From JBEVJK01 sp963791325 (GTDB taxonomy: Bacteria > Pseudomonadota > Alphaproteobacteria > Rhizobiales > Rhizobiaceae), in contig CAWBRU010000017.1 in assembly GCA_963791325.1 (NCBI GenBank), positions 69,332 through 133,331 of the forward strand: 64,000 nucleotides of DNA, written 5' to 3'. Position 1 is the stretch's first letter; the number at the start of each line of letters is the position of its first letter. The notes below the pieces were generated by a model. The model made no database searches, was not told the DNA's origin, and saw only the letters and a program-made list of their open reading frames with translations. Of the stretch, positions 19,867 to 28,988 are shown in pieces. The translations under genes and the position numbers were made by a program.

Positions 19867-19945
19867 GAATTGCTGACCGGTTCTAAGCCCTTGTTTTTCC
19901 GTAATTCCGGATGGAGAACCGGTGTCCGCTTCTCCTGGAATTGCT
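19867..19945. repeat. intergenic palindromic repeat of a rhizobial type, flanked by an 8-bp direct repeat
   Basis: Arms ACCGGTTCT (19,876-19,884) and AGAACCGGT (19,915-19,923) are perfect inverted repeats. The core contains CTTGTTTTTCC and AATTCCGGA, which recall short mosaic elements common between genes of Mesorhizobium-like bacteria. GAATTGCT occurs on both sides (19,867-19,874 and 19,938-19,945), which could be a duplicated target or part of the element. It lies in the 276-base gap between pcaF and the VOC gene. Confidence 0.55.
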
Positions 19946-20002
19946 CTAGCAGGGCCGAACCCGTCTTGCTAGCCGCCGGCCGGCACAGCGATTTCGGCAG
20001 CG

Positions 20003-20019
20003 TGCGGAAAAATTCCGCA
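20003..20019. promoter_or_regulatory. inverted repeat upstream of the VOC gene
   Basis: TGCGGAA (20,003-20,009) and TTCCGCA (20,013-20,019) form a perfect 7-bp dyad with an AAA centre, about 85 bases before the VOC start codon. It could be an operator. No regulator can be linked to it. Confidence 0.35.
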
Positions 20020-20105
20020 ATCGCGGTGTCGGATCGGCCCTCGCCCGAACGTCATCTTAGCGAGCCGCCGCCCGGCGCGCCGTTGCAACCCGAGGAGATC
20101 GACCG

Positions 20106-20540
20106 ATGAGCGCAACCGCCCAATCCACTTCCACCGAAGCCGCCCCGCGGCCCGCCGTCAAAGGCGGGCTGGTCGCCTATCTGCAGGTCGACGGAGCCGC
20201 TAAGGCCGCGGCGTTCTACGAGAAGGCTTTCGGCGCCGAGACGGTGTTCGGCTATCCGCCCGACGAGAAGGGCCGCACCATGCACATTCATCTCTATGTC
20301 AACGGCACCTCGCTGATGCTGTCCGACGCGTTCCCCGAGCATGGCCACCCGCTCGAGCAGCCGCAGGGCTTCACCATGCAGCTGATGGTCGACGACATCG
20401 ACGCCTGGTGGAAGCGCGCGACCGGTGCCGGCTGCGAGGTCGTCGTGCCGCTGGGCGTGATGTTTTGGGGCGACCGCTGGGGCCTGCTCAAGGACCCGTT
20501 CGGCGTCAACTGGGGGATGAACGCTCCGGTCAACGCCTGA
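20106..20540 (+). CDS. VOC family protein (PhnB/glyoxalase-bleomycin resistance fold)
   Basis: 144 residues; the ATG at 20,106 is preceded by GAGGAG within a dozen bases. The two-module VOC fold is visible: AYLQVDGAAKAAAFYEKAFG (residues 24-43), HIHLYVNGTSLMLSD, MQLMVDDIDAWWKRA and WGDRWGLLKDPFGVNWGM. PhnB-like members are cytoplasmic dimers with mostly unknown substrates. The last 11 bases overlap the convergent gluconokinase gene. Confidence 0.85.
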   Translation: MSATAQSTSTEAAPRPAVKGGLVAYLQVDGAAKAAAFYEKAFGAETVFGYPPDEKGRTMHIHLYVNGTSLMLSDAFPEHGHPLEQPQGFTMQLMVDDIDAWWKRATGAGCEVVVPLGVMFWGDRWGLLKDPFGVNWGMNAPVNA

Positions 20541-21075
20541 TGATTGAGGCCAAAGGGGCGGCGAGCCCTGCGGCCGCCTCCGCGACCAGGGTCTCGACCG
20601 GCTGCCTGGCGTCGAGCGCGATCGCCTGCTCGTCGCTCCCCGGCGGTTGGAGATCGGCAAACTGGCTGTCGACCAGGCTGGCCGGCATGAAGTGGCCCTG
20701 CCGCGCGGCGACGCGGGCTGCGGCGGTGGCGCGGTCGATGTCGAGATAGACGAAGCGCAGGTCCGGCCGCCAGCCGCGCAGGCGGTCGCGGTAGCGCCGC
20801 TTCAGCGCCGAGCAGGCGGCGACCGCCGCACGTGACTCGGACTTGGCCGCGGCCAAGGCGGCGCCGATCGCATCGAGCCAGCCTTCGCGGTCGGCGTCGC
20901 TGAGCGGCTGGCCGCGCGCCATGCGGGCGATATTTTCCGGCGGATGCAGACGATCGCCTTCGATGAAGCGGGCGCCGAGCCGTTCGGCAAGGCGCTCGCC
21001 GACCACCGACTTGCCGCAACCCGCGACCCCCATGACGACCACGGCAGCCCGCGGCGACCTGGAGCCCTCCGGCAT
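20530..21075 (-). CDS. gntK: gluconokinase (GntK family)
   Basis: 181 residues from the ATG at 21,075; an in-frame start at 21,105 would overlap the permease gene. The P-loop GVAGCGKS sits near residue 17. FIEGDRLHPPENIARMARGQPL is the carbohydrate-binding stretch of gluconokinases, and FVYLDIDRATAAARVAARQGHFMP follows the family. It makes 6-phosphogluconate. It is last in the operon after the second ABC importer, four bases from the permease stop, so the importer may bring in gluconate or a sugar that yields it. No frame break is seen. Confidence 0.88.
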   Translation of the reverse strand: MPEGSRSPRAAVVVMGVAGCGKSVVGERLAERLGARFIEGDRLHPPENIARMARGQPLSDADREGWLDAIGAALAAAKSESRAAVAACSALKRRYRDRLRGWRPDLRFVYLDIDRATAAARVAARQGHFMPASLVDSQFADLQPPGSDEQAIALDARQPVETLVAEAAAGLAAPLASIIRR

Positions 21076-21079
21076 CGGC

Positions 21080-22064
21080 TCACCGTGCGGCCGGGCTGCG
21101 GCCATAGAGCAGCAGCATGGCGATGATGACGATGCCGTAGATGATCTGGCGCCCCGCCTCCGGCATCTGCATCACCGACAGGATCGACTGCAGGAGCGTG
21201 ATCAGGATGACGCCCGCCACCGTGCCGAGATAGGAGCCGCGGCCGCCGAGGATCGAGGTGCCGCCGAGCACCACGGCAGCGATCGCCGGCAGCAGGTAGG
21301 CATCGCCCATCGACTGAGCTGCCTTGGAGGCATAGCCGGCGAGCAGGATGCCGCCGAAGGCGCTCAAGCCCTCCGGCGATGGCGAAGGTGATCATCACCA
21401 CGCGGCGGGTGTCGACGCCGGAGAGATAGGCGGCCCGCTCGCGGTTGCCGATGCCGTAGATGAAGCGGCCGAAGGTCGTGCGGGTGAGCAGGAATACGGT
21501 GGCGACCCCGATGACCGCCCAGATCAGCACCGCATTGGGGATCGCCGGCAAGAAAAAGCCGGTGGCCAGATAGCGCACCGCCGGCGGGGCGGAATCCTGC
21601 GGCGAGAAGCCGCCGGTGTAGACCACCATCAGCCCCTGCGCCACCGCATTGGTGGCCAGCGTGATGATCATCGAGGGGATGCGCAGATAGGCGACGCCGA
21701 CGCCGTTGACCAGCCCGAGCGCCACGCCGCAGAGAACGCCGAACGGGATCGCCAAAGCATGGCCGAGCGGTCCGTAGGCAGCCGCCGCGCAGGCCATCAT
21801 GCCGCCGACCGCGACCGCCCATGGCACCGACAGGTCGATCTGGCCGAGCAGGATGACCAGCATCATGCCGGTGGCGATGACGCCGAGGAAAGAGGCCACC
21901 TTGAGCTGCTGCAGCAGGTAGTCCGGCGACAGGAAGCTGGAGGAGTAGAAGCTGCCGAAGACGAGCAGCAACAGGATGCAGGCGAATGCCGTCAGGATGG
22001 CGGGGTCGAAGCGGCCGGCAAGCCGGCGCAGGCGACCGGGCGGGGCGATCGGCAGCGCGCTCAT
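21080..22064 (-). CDS. sugar ABC transporter permease A (RbsC type), one frameshift
   Basis: The ATG at 22,064 overlaps the stop of permease B (ATGA). The first part shows eight or so hydrophobic helices with LLGQIDLSVPWAVAVGGMMA and GLVNGVGVAYLRIPSMIITL. Near 21,368 the frame changes by one base, and the last 95 residues (AFGGILLAGYASKAAQSMG, LGGTSILGGRGSYLGT) finish a normal C-terminus at 21,080. Total length is about 327 residues. Because both sides are well conserved, a sequencing indel is the simplest explanation. It forms a heterodimer with permease B. Confidence 0.82.
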
Positions 22065-23041
22065 TCGAACCACTCCAGGCGGTTGCGCACCCGGAACAGG
22101 CCGAACGCCCCGAGGCTCACCGCAATCAGCAGCACCACGCCCTGGAACAGCGGCTGCCACAGCGGGTCGAGGTCGAAGACGAACAGCAGATCGCCGATGG
22201 CGCGGAAGGCGAGCGCGCCGAAGATGGCGCCGACCGCGCTGCCCTTGCCGCCGAACAATGAGACGCCGCCGAGGACGACCGCGGCGATCGAGAACAGCGT
22301 GTAGGCGTTGCCGCTCGCGAATGCCGCCTCGCCGGTATAGGTGAAGAAGGTGAGGAACAGGCCGCCGATCGCCGCGAGCAGTCCCGACAGCGTGTAGGCG
22401 ACGAACTTGGCGGTGCGGATCGGCACCCCCGACATGAAGGCGGCGACCTCCGAGGAACCGGCGGCATAGGCGGCGCGGCCGATCGGCGAGCGGCTGAACG
22501 GCACCCAGACCAGGATGACGACGCCCAGCAGCGCCACCAGGCTGGTCGGCACCAGCCCGAACAGCCGGCCGGTCAGTGCGTCGGCCAGGTCCTCGTTGAC
22601 GGAGCCGCCGGGAAACGGCCGGAGCAGCAGCGCCAAGCCGAAGAAGATCGCTCCGGTGGCGATAGTGGCGACGATCGGCTGCAGCCGGCCGACAACGACG
22701 ATCGCGCCGTTGAGCGCCCCGCAGGCAAGTCCCGCCGCAAGCACGACAATGACGCCGAGCGCGGTCTCGGAGAAGCCGCCGACGACCAACCATGAGGCCA
22801 GGCAGTTGGTCAGGATGAAGATCATGCCGACCGACAGGTCGATACCGGCGGTGATCACCACCAGCGCCTGGGCCATCGCCACGAAGGCGAGCAGCACGCC
22901 TTTGTTGGCCGCCGTCTGGATCACGTTGGCGGTCAGCCCGGCGGGGTGGTTGGAGACGTAGATGGTGAACATCAACAGGAAGATCGCCAGCGCCGTCAGC
23001 GTGCCGCGCCGCTCCGCCAGCCAGAAGCGTCCTTCGTTCAT
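22061..23041 (-). CDS. sugar ABC transporter permease B (RbsC type)
   Basis: 326 residues, intact. The start overlaps the ATPase stop by four bases. Family motifs are VITAGIDLSVGMIFILTNCL (near 60-80), GALNGAIVVVGRLQPIVATI and LGGVSLFGGKGSAVGAIFGA. Two different permeases with one double ATPase indicate a heterodimeric channel, less common than the single-permease form seen in the first importer of this window. Inner membrane. Confidence 0.9.
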   Translation of the reverse strand: MNEGRFWLAERRGTLTALAIFLLMFTIYVSNHPAGLTANVIQTAANKGVLLAFVAMAQALVVITAGIDLSVGMIFILTNCLASWLVVGGFSETALGVIVVLAAGLACGALNGAIVVVGRLQPIVATIATGAIFFGLALLLRPFPGGSVNEDLADALTGRLFGLVPTSLVALLGVVILVWVPFSRSPIGRAAYAAGSSEVAAFMSGVPIRTAKFVAYTLSGLLAAIGGLFLTFFTYTGEAAFASGNAYTLFSIAAVVLGGVSLFGGKGSAVGAIFGALAFRAIGDLLFVFDLDPLWQPLFQGVVLLIAVSLGAFGLFRVRNRLEWFE

Positions 23042-24591
23042 TCTGCCGCCCTCGACCGCGCCGCGGCCTCCCTGTCGCCGATGTTGAGGGCGCTCGCCAC
23101 CAGCGCCCGCTCGGTGATGCCGCTGCCGGAGAGCTCGCGGCCGACGCGGCCGTCATAGAGTACCAGCACCCGGTCGCAGCAGCCGACCAACTCGTCGTAA
23201 TCGGTGGAGTAGAACAGGATCGCGGCGCCGCCTTCGGCCAGCCGCCGCAGCAGCCGGTAGAGCTCCTGCTTGGTGCCGACATCGATGCCGCGGGTCGGAT
23301 CGTTGAGCAGCACGATGCGCGGGCCGCGCATCAGCCATTTGGCGATCACCACCTTTTGCTGGTTGCCGCCCGACAGCTCGCCGACCGGCGCATCGAGGTC
23401 GCGGGCCTTGATCGCCAGCAGCTCGACCATCTCGGCAATCAGCCGGTTTTCCCTGCTGCGGTCGATGATCCCGCCCGTCGACACCTTGTCCAGCGCGGCG
23501 AAGGTGAGGTTCTCGCGCACGGTCATCGGCAGCATCAGCCCTTCGGTCTTGCGGTCCTCGGGGATCAGCGCCATGCCGACGGCCGCGGTGCGGGCCTTCG
23601 CGGGGCCGGAAATGCGCGCCGGGGCGCCGTCGATCAGCACGTCTCCGGAGCAGCCGCGCAGCACGCCGAACAGCGCCAGCAACAGCTCGCGCTGGCCCTG
23701 GCCGTCGAGGCCGCCGAGCCCGACCACCTCGCCCGGGCGCACCGCGAGCGTGATGTCGCTCAGCCGGCTGCCCCAGGACAGCGCCTTGCATTCGAGCACC
23801 GGCTTGGCGTCGGAGTGCAGCCGGGGCGGCTTCGGCGGGAACACATGCTTGTATTCGCGGCCGATCATCAGTTCGACGACCTCATCGTCGGTCTTGGCGC
23901 CGGCCCTGTAGCTGGCGACGTTGCGGCCGTTGCGGAACACGGTGCACTCGTCGGCCAATTCGGCGATCTCATGCATGCGGTGGGAGATGTAGAGCAGCGC
24001 CAGCCCTTCCTGGCGCAAGCGCTTGAGCACGGCGAACACCTTGGCGACGTCGCCGGCGGTGAGCGCCGAGGTCGCCTCGTCCAGGATCAGGATCCGCGGC
24101 TTGCCGACCAGCGCCTTGGCGATCTCGACCATCTGCCGGCGCGACAGCGGCAGGTCCTTGACCCGGGCGCGCGGATGGATCTCCTCGGCGCCGGCCCGCG
24201 CCAGGGCTTCTTCGGCCAGCCGCCGCTGCGCGGGCCGGTCGATCAGGCCGAGCCGGCGCGGTGGATAGGCGATCGCAATATTGTCGGCGACCGACAGGTC
24301 CGGCACCAGCGACAGTTCCTGGAAGACGCAGGCGATGCCGGCGCGGCTGGCCGCAGCCGGCGAGGCAAAGGCAACCTCTTGGCCGTCGACCAGCATGCGC
24401 CCCTCGTCGGGCGCCACCACGCCGGCCATGATCTTGATCAGCGTCGACTTGCCGGCGCCATTCTCGCCCAGAATGGCGTGAATGCGGCCACCCTCGACGG
24501 TCAGTTCGGCCTTCTCGAGCGCGCTGACGCCGCCATAGCGCTTCGAGATGCCGTTCATGCGGAAGAGCGGCGGCGTGGAGGCTTCGTTCAT
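23038..24591 (-). CDS. sugar ABC transporter ATP-binding protein (two ABC domains)
   Basis: 517 residues from the ATG at 24,591 (MNEASTPPLF); an alternative ATG at 24,645 adds 18 residues. Domain one has GENGAGKST and LILDEATSAL; domain two has GLGGLDGQGQREL, LSGGNQQKVVIAKWL and NDPTRGID. The second-domain Walker B region reads LLNDPTRGID, with Asn before Asp-Pro where Glu is usual for the catalytic base position in other ABCs, a pattern often seen in the weaker site of this family. It powers the two permeases downstream. Confidence 0.9.
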   Translation of the reverse strand: MNEASTPPLFRMNGISKRYGGVSALEKAELTVEGGRIHAILGENGAGKSTLIKIMAGVVAPDEGRMLVDGQEVAFASPAAASRAGIACVFQELSLVPDLSVADNIAIAYPPRRLGLIDRPAQRRLAEEALARAGAEEIHPRARVKDLPLSRRQMVEIAKALVGKPRILILDEATSALTAGDVAKVFAVLKRLRQEGLALLYISHRMHEIAELADECTVFRNGRNVASYRAGAKTDDEVVELMIGREYKHVFPPKPPRLHSDAKPVLECKALSWGSRLSDITLAVRPGEVVGLGGLDGQGQRELLLALFGVLRGCSGDVLIDGAPARISGPAKARTAAVGMALIPEDRKTEGLMLPMTVRENLTFAALDKVSTGGIIDRSRENRLIAEMVELLAIKARDLDAPVGELSGGNQQKVVIAKWLMRGPRIVLLNDPTRGIDVGTKQELYRLLRRLAEGGAAILFYSTDYDELVGCCDRVLVLYDGRVGRELSGSGITERALVASALNIGDREAAARSRAAE

Positions 24592-24661
24592 GGCCAAGTC
24601 CCGCGGAGGCGACGCTGCGGGCGCCCGCAGCGTCGGGTCGATCATGCGCCTGCCGGCGAGA

Positions 24662-25786
24662 CTACTGGTTTTCCTTGGTTTGCCCCATGATTTCCTGGGC
24701 GGTGAAGTTGATGCCGCAGGTCGGGAAGGAATTGCCGACGAAGAAATTGTCGGACTGGTCCGGATAGTAGTCCTGGCCCTCCTTGAAGTTGGGATCCTCG
24801 ACGATGGCGAGCGGCAGCTTGACCGACTGCGGCACGATTTCGCCTTCGAGCGCCGTGATCGCCGTCTTGATCGCGACCGCGACCTGCGCCGGGCCGGTGC
24901 CTGCCGATGAGCACTTCAGCCCCTCGCCGGCAAACTTGGCGCAGAATTTGCGAAAGCCGTTCTCCGTCTCGCCGCCGAACGGCACCATCGGATGCTTGGC
25001 GTCGAGCATCGCCTGGACCACCCCGGTGTCGCCGCCCTGCGCGGTGATGCCGTCGAACTTCTTGTGCACGGCGATGGCGTCGGCGGCCGCCTTCTGGGCA
25101 GTCGGATCGTCCCATTTGCCCATCACCTCGACCACGTCCCACTTCTTGCCCGAAGCATCGAGCGTCTCGTGGATGCCGTTGTGGCGGTCGGTGTCGACCG
25201 AGGTTCCGGCGACGCCGCGCACTTCGAGCACCTTGCCGCCCTCGGGCAGATGCTTGACCAGCCAGTCCGCCCACAGCACGCCGAGCCCCTTCTGGTCGAC
25301 ATTGACGTTGATGGCGTCCTCGGTGTCGAGGATGTTGTCGAAGGCGACCAGGACGACGCCGGCCTGCTTGGCGCGCTTGATCACCGGCGCGAAGGCGGTC
25401 GGGTTCTGGGCGTTGACGACCACGGCATCGAAGCCCGAATCGATGAAATTGTTGATCGCCGAGATCTGCGCCGGCACGTCTTCGCCGGTCGACACAACCT
25501 TGAACTCCTTGAGCTTGGCCGCTACGTCCGGCTGGGCTGCATAGGCCTTGGCGGTCTGGATCATCTGAATGCGCCAGGTGTTGGCGATATAGCCGTTGGC
25601 CAGGCCGATCCGATAGGGGCCTTCCTTCTTCGGATATTTGAAGAACTTCGTTTGCGCCGCCCATGGCACGAAGCAGTTCGGATCGGCGGCGGGGCCGCTG
25701 ACGATCTCCGGATCGGCCAGCGCGACGGTCGATATAAGCGCGAGCGCGGTGGCGGCGATGAGGCCACCCGCAAGGGTCTTGATCAT
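24662..25786 (-). CDS. sugar ABC transporter substrate-binding protein
   Basis: 374 residues with a signal peptide (MIKTLAGGLIAATALALIST, cleavage near ALADPE). Periplasmic binding protein type I features are IGLANGYIANTWRIQMIQTA, DSGFDAVVVNAQNPTAFAPV and VRGVAGTSVDTDRHNG. It is about 30 residues longer at the N-terminus (PNCFVPWAAQTKFFKYPKK) than ribose-binding proteins. First gene of the importer operon, 162 bases downstream of a perfect LacI-type operator. The ligand is unknown; gluconokinase in the operon points to an aldose or aldonate route. Confidence 0.9.
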   Translation of the reverse strand: MIKTLAGGLIAATALALISTVALADPEIVSGPAADPNCFVPWAAQTKFFKYPKKEGPYRIGLANGYIANTWRIQMIQTAKAYAAQPDVAAKLKEFKVVSTGEDVPAQISAINNFIDSGFDAVVVNAQNPTAFAPVIKRAKQAGVVLVAFDNILDTEDAINVNVDQKGLGVLWADWLVKHLPEGGKVLEVRGVAGTSVDTDRHNGIHETLDASGKKWDVVEVMGKWDDPTAQKAAADAIAVHKKFDGITAQGGDTGVVQAMLDAKHPMVPFGGETENGFRKFCAKFAGEGLKCSSAGTGPAQVAVAIKTAITALEGEIVPQSVKLPLAIVEDPNFKEGQDYYPDQSDNFFVGNSFPTCGINFTAQEIMGQTKENQ

Positions 25787-25948
25787 CTATTCCTCCCACA
25801 GAGTCTGCGATGCGATCGGTCGACCGCTGTGCTGTCGCGGGACGGAAGATTTCGGAGGGCTTGCAGCCGGTCCCCCGCTCCCCACGACAGACCTCGACGA
25901 CCATTCCCGGCGACGCCATCGGTCTCCTCCCATGGCGCGTCACCGAAG

Positions 25949-25964
25949 ATGGTAGCGCTACCAT
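25949..25964. promoter_or_regulatory. LacI/GntR-type operator, perfect 16-bp palindrome
   Basis: ATGGTAGCGCTACCAT reads the same on both strands, with the central GCGC expected for LacI-family operators. It lies in the 238-base gap between the repressor gene and the importer operon, so the repressor at 26,025 very likely binds it. A 12-bp core copy recurs at 43,152. Confidence 0.8.
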
Positions 25965-26024
25965 AGGCGGCTGTAAAGCCCGCTGATTCCGAACTCAGGA
26001 GCCAGCGGTCGATTGCCGGCGGGG

Positions 26025-27143
26025 CTATTGCGGCTTGGCTGTGCTTTCCCGCGCCATCAGCTCGAAGCCGACATCGACCCACCGCTGGCTGACCTTCTGG
26101 CCGCCGACCTCGGCCCTGACCATGGCCGCCGCGCGCGAGCCGATGTCGTAGCGGTGGGTGCGCACGCTGGTGATCGACGGATAGGCGGCCTGCATCATGT
26201 CGAGATCGTTAAAGCCGCAAATGCCGATGCGGCCGGGTACCGCCAGGGCGGCATGGTGACATTCGAACAACGCGCCGAGCGCCAGGTCGTCATTGTTGCA
26301 GAACACGGCATCCAGCTTGGGCATGCGCGCCAGCGCATCGCGCAGCAGCTCGCGGCCGAGCGAGACGCTGGACGGGATCGGGGTGGTGCTGATCAGCCGC
26401 GGCTCGAACAGGCCGGCCGCTTCCAGTGCCTGGCGATAGCCGGCCAGCCGGCGCTGCGAGCGCGGGTCCATGCGCGCGCCGAGAAAGCCGATCCGGCGAT
26501 AGCCGCGGTCGAGCAAATGGCGGGTAGCCGCCCGGCCGCCGTCGTAGTGGGAGAAGCCGACGCACATGTCGATCGGATCGGGGCCGACCTCCATGATCTG
26601 CACCACCGGACAGCCGGCGCTCTTGAGCAGCCGCCGGGCCTGGGGGGTCTGATCGATGCCGGACACGATCAGCGCCGCCGGCCGCTGGCCGAGAAACACT
26701 TTGAGCAGCCGCTCCTCCTCCAGGCCGGAATAGTGCGTGTGGCCGATCTGGATCTGCAAGCGGGTGTCGGCCAGCCCGTCATAGACGCCGCGCGCGACAT
26801 CGGCAAAGACGCTGTTGGTGAGCGACGGCACCAGCATGCCGACGACCTCGGCCCGCGCGGATGCCAGAGCCCGGGCGCTGGCGTCGGGGACATAGCCCAG
26901 CGTCTTGATCGCGGCGGCGATCTGGCCGCGCAGCAGGGCCGAAACGCGCTCCGGCTCGCGCAAGGCGCGCGACACGGTGATGGCGCCGACACCGGCCAGC
27001 TGGGCGACATCGGCGATCGTTGGGCGACCGGCGCCGCGCCGGGCGGCACGCCGGGCCGGCGCCTGTTGTTCCGCTTCGCCGGTGCGGCCCGGCGCGTTCC
27101 TCGCTTGCCGTTCGCCATCGCCGCCGGACTGCCGGTGCGCCAT
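26025..27143 (-). CDS. LacI family transcriptional repressor (GntR-like)
   Basis: 372 residues. The helix-turn-helix is in GRPTIADVAQLAGVGAITVS (about residues 39-58), with the minor-groove hinge helix SARALAS near 88-94. The rest is a periplasmic-binding-protein fold ending in WVDVGFELMARES, the usual LacI/GntR end. It has a 35-residue basic N-terminal tail before the HTH; a later start is possible. VGAITVSRAL matches gluconate-type repressors, in agreement with the gluconokinase in the operon. It probably controls the operon through the palindrome at 25,949. Confidence 0.9.
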   Translation of the reverse strand: MAHRQSGGDGERQARNAPGRTGEAEQQAPARRAARRGAGRPTIADVAQLAGVGAITVSRALREPERVSALLRGQIAAAIKTLGYVPDASARALASARAEVVGMLVPSLTNSVFADVARGVYDGLADTRLQIQIGHTHYSGLEEERLLKVFLGQRPAALIVSGIDQTPQARRLLKSAGCPVVQIMEVGPDPIDMCVGFSHYDGGRAATRHLLDRGYRRIGFLGARMDPRSQRRLAGYRQALEAAGLFEPRLISTTPIPSSVSLGRELLRDALARMPKLDAVFCNNDDLALGALFECHHAALAVPGRIGICGFNDLDMMQAAYPSITSVRTHRYDIGSRAAAMVRAEVGGQKVSQRWVDVGFELMARESTAKPQ

Positions 27144-27215
27144 CGGTGCCTCGCCTCAAAGCGCCTCGCCGGCGCCTTCCCAGGCTAGCAAGTGCGAAGT
27201 CCGCCTGAAAGGCGG

Positions 27216-27755
27216 TCATTGGGCGGCGGCGGAGGCCCGGCTGAAGGTGATGCCGTCAAAGATCACGGTCGAGAAATCGGGTGCCGACATCTTGCGCGTC
27301 GAACCGTCGTCGCAGGCAAACATCGGCCAGCCGGCATTGAAGCAGAACAGCTCGAGGCAGAGGCTGCTCACGCAATCGCCATTGGTGACCGCGAACCGCC
27401 CGTCGTCCAGCCGGCGGATCACGCCGCCGTCCTCGGCCAGCCACGTCCAGCGCACGTCGCCATATTCGGACGGCCAAAGCGGACCGCCATCGCCGGCCGG
27501 GCGGCGCGGCTGCTCCAGCCACAGCCGATATTCGGCCATGGCGCGGGAATAGCCGGTGCGCTCGCGCCCGCCCGCAAGGTGCGAGCCCGACAGGTCCGCC
27601 GCGAAGAACCCCGGCCCCCTCGGCTCCGCCCAAGCGGCGGACGCCGAGAGACCGAACGCCAGCAGCGCCGCGCCGAGCCGAAGCCGCGGCAAGGATCGGA
27701 CCCGGCCATCACCGCTGCCGGTGTCTACGATCGCTCGATCCGCTCGGCCGCGCAC
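27216..27755 (-). CDS. hypothetical secreted protein
   Basis: 179 residues if translation starts at the GTG at 27,755 (GGGGG lies a few bases upstream). A signal peptide follows (RLRLGAALLAFGLSASAAWA). The mature part has aromatic-rich stretches (WPSEYGDVRWTWLAEDGG) and four cysteines (DCVSSLCLELFCFNAGWPMF, then FACDD), suggesting disulfides in the periplasm. I do not recognise the family. It is 72 bases upstream of the LacI gene on the same strand. Confidence 0.6.
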   Translation of the reverse strand: MRGRADRAIVDTGSGDGRVRSLPRLRLGAALLAFGLSASAAWAEPRGPGFFAADLSGSHLAGGRERTGYSRAMAEYRLWLEQPRRPAGDGGPLWPSEYGDVRWTWLAEDGGVIRRLDDGRFAVTNGDCVSSLCLELFCFNAGWPMFACDDGSTRKMSAPDFSTVIFDGITFSRASAAAQ

Positions 27756-27908
27756 GGCACCCCCTGTGTGATCATCGGCAAGCCTCCCTGAACATAAGCA
27801 GATTCGCGCAGATCTTTGCAGCCCTTCTGATCGGCCGGGCGTGTGAGCGGGATCGAATCCAGCGGTGGCGAGTTCAGGCAATCATCGGCGACGAATGGAG
27901 GCGTTGGC

Positions 27909-28901
27909 ATGCCGGGCAAGAACAGCGGATCGAAGAAGATCGTGGAACGGCAGCGGTCGGTGCAGGCAAAGGTGCGCAAGGCTGACGAGCGGGGCGGCAA
28001 GAGCGGGGCCAAGAAGAGCGCCGGCGACGCGGCGATGCAAGCCGGTGCCCGCCGCTACCCCGAACCGCCTTTCCCCAAGCAGCACCAACCCAAGCCTGGC
28101 GCCGAGCACATGCTCGATCCCCAGCCGATGTACGACGCCCCGTTCTGGCGCGGATCAGGCAAGCTCGACGGCAAGGCGGCGCTGGTGACCGGCGGCGATT
28201 CCGGCATCGGCCGCGCGGTTGCCGTGCTGTTTGCGCGTGAAGGGGCAGATGTCGCGATCACCTTTCTCGACGGCGAGGAGGCGGACGCAAAAGCCACTCA
28301 GGCTGCCGTGGAAGCGGAAGGCCGGCGATGCCTGCTGCTGGCGGGCGACGTCACCGACCGCGACTTCTGCGAACGGGCGGTGGCCGCCACCGCCGAGGCT
28401 TTCGGCGCTCTCGATGTGCTGGTCAACAACGCCGCGTTCCAGGTGCACACGAAATCGTTCGAGGACCTGACGGCAGATCATTTCGAACTCACCCTCAGAA
28501 CCAATCTCTACGGCTATTTCTTCATGGCCAAGGCCGCGGTGACGCGGATGAAGCCAGGCGCGGCAATCGTCAACACCGGCTCGGTGACCGGCATCGAAGG
28601 GTCCAAGGAACTCGTCGACTACTCGATGACCAAGGGCGGCATCCACGCCTTCACCCGGGCGCTCGCCGGCAACCTCGTCGCCAAGGGGATCCGGGTCAAC
28701 GCGGTGGCGCCCGGCCCGGTGTGGACGCCGTTGAACCCGTCCGACAAGGAAGCCGGAGACGTCGCCGAATTTGGGGCGAAAACCCCGATGAAACGTCCGG
28801 CACAGCCGGAGGAAATTGCGCCGGCCTATGTGTTTCTGGCCTCGCCGCAGTGCTCCAGCTACATCACCGGCGAGATCCTGCCCATCATCGGCGGCTATTA
28901 G
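27909..28901 (+). CDS. SDR family oxidoreductase (YghA-like)
   Basis: 330 residues from the ATG at 27,909, eight bases after GGAGG. A 50-residue basic, Lys-rich N-terminal tail precedes PEPPFPKQHQPKPG, the usual lead of YghA-type SDRs. Then come TGGDSGIGRAVA (cofactor loop), NNAAFQ, the catalytic Ser in NTGSVTG and YSMTKGG (Tyr-x-x-x-Lys). Family members are NADP-dependent aldehyde reductases linked to general stress. The extra basic tail is unusual and may have been added to the core enzyme. It is followed by small stress-type genes. Confidence 0.88.
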   Translation: MPGKNSGSKKIVERQRSVQAKVRKADERGGKSGAKKSAGDAAMQAGARRYPEPPFPKQHQPKPGAEHMLDPQPMYDAPFWRGSGKLDGKAALVTGGDSGIGRAVAVLFAREGADVAITFLDGEEADAKATQAAVEAEGRRCLLLAGDVTDRDFCERAVAATAEAFGALDVLVNNAAFQVHTKSFEDLTADHFELTLRTNLYGYFFMAKAAVTRMKPGAAIVNTGSVTGIEGSKELVDYSMTKGGIHAFTRALAGNLVAKGIRVNAVAPGPVWTPLNPSDKEAGDVAEFGAKTPMKRPAQPEEIAPAYVFLASPQCSSYITGEILPIIGGY

Positions 28902-28988
28902 AGAGTGCGGGTGCTCCGTCTCAGGTCCGGCGGAACCCGATACGTAGGCAATCGGTTGAACAAGCCGAACAGACTGACGGCAGCTTCA

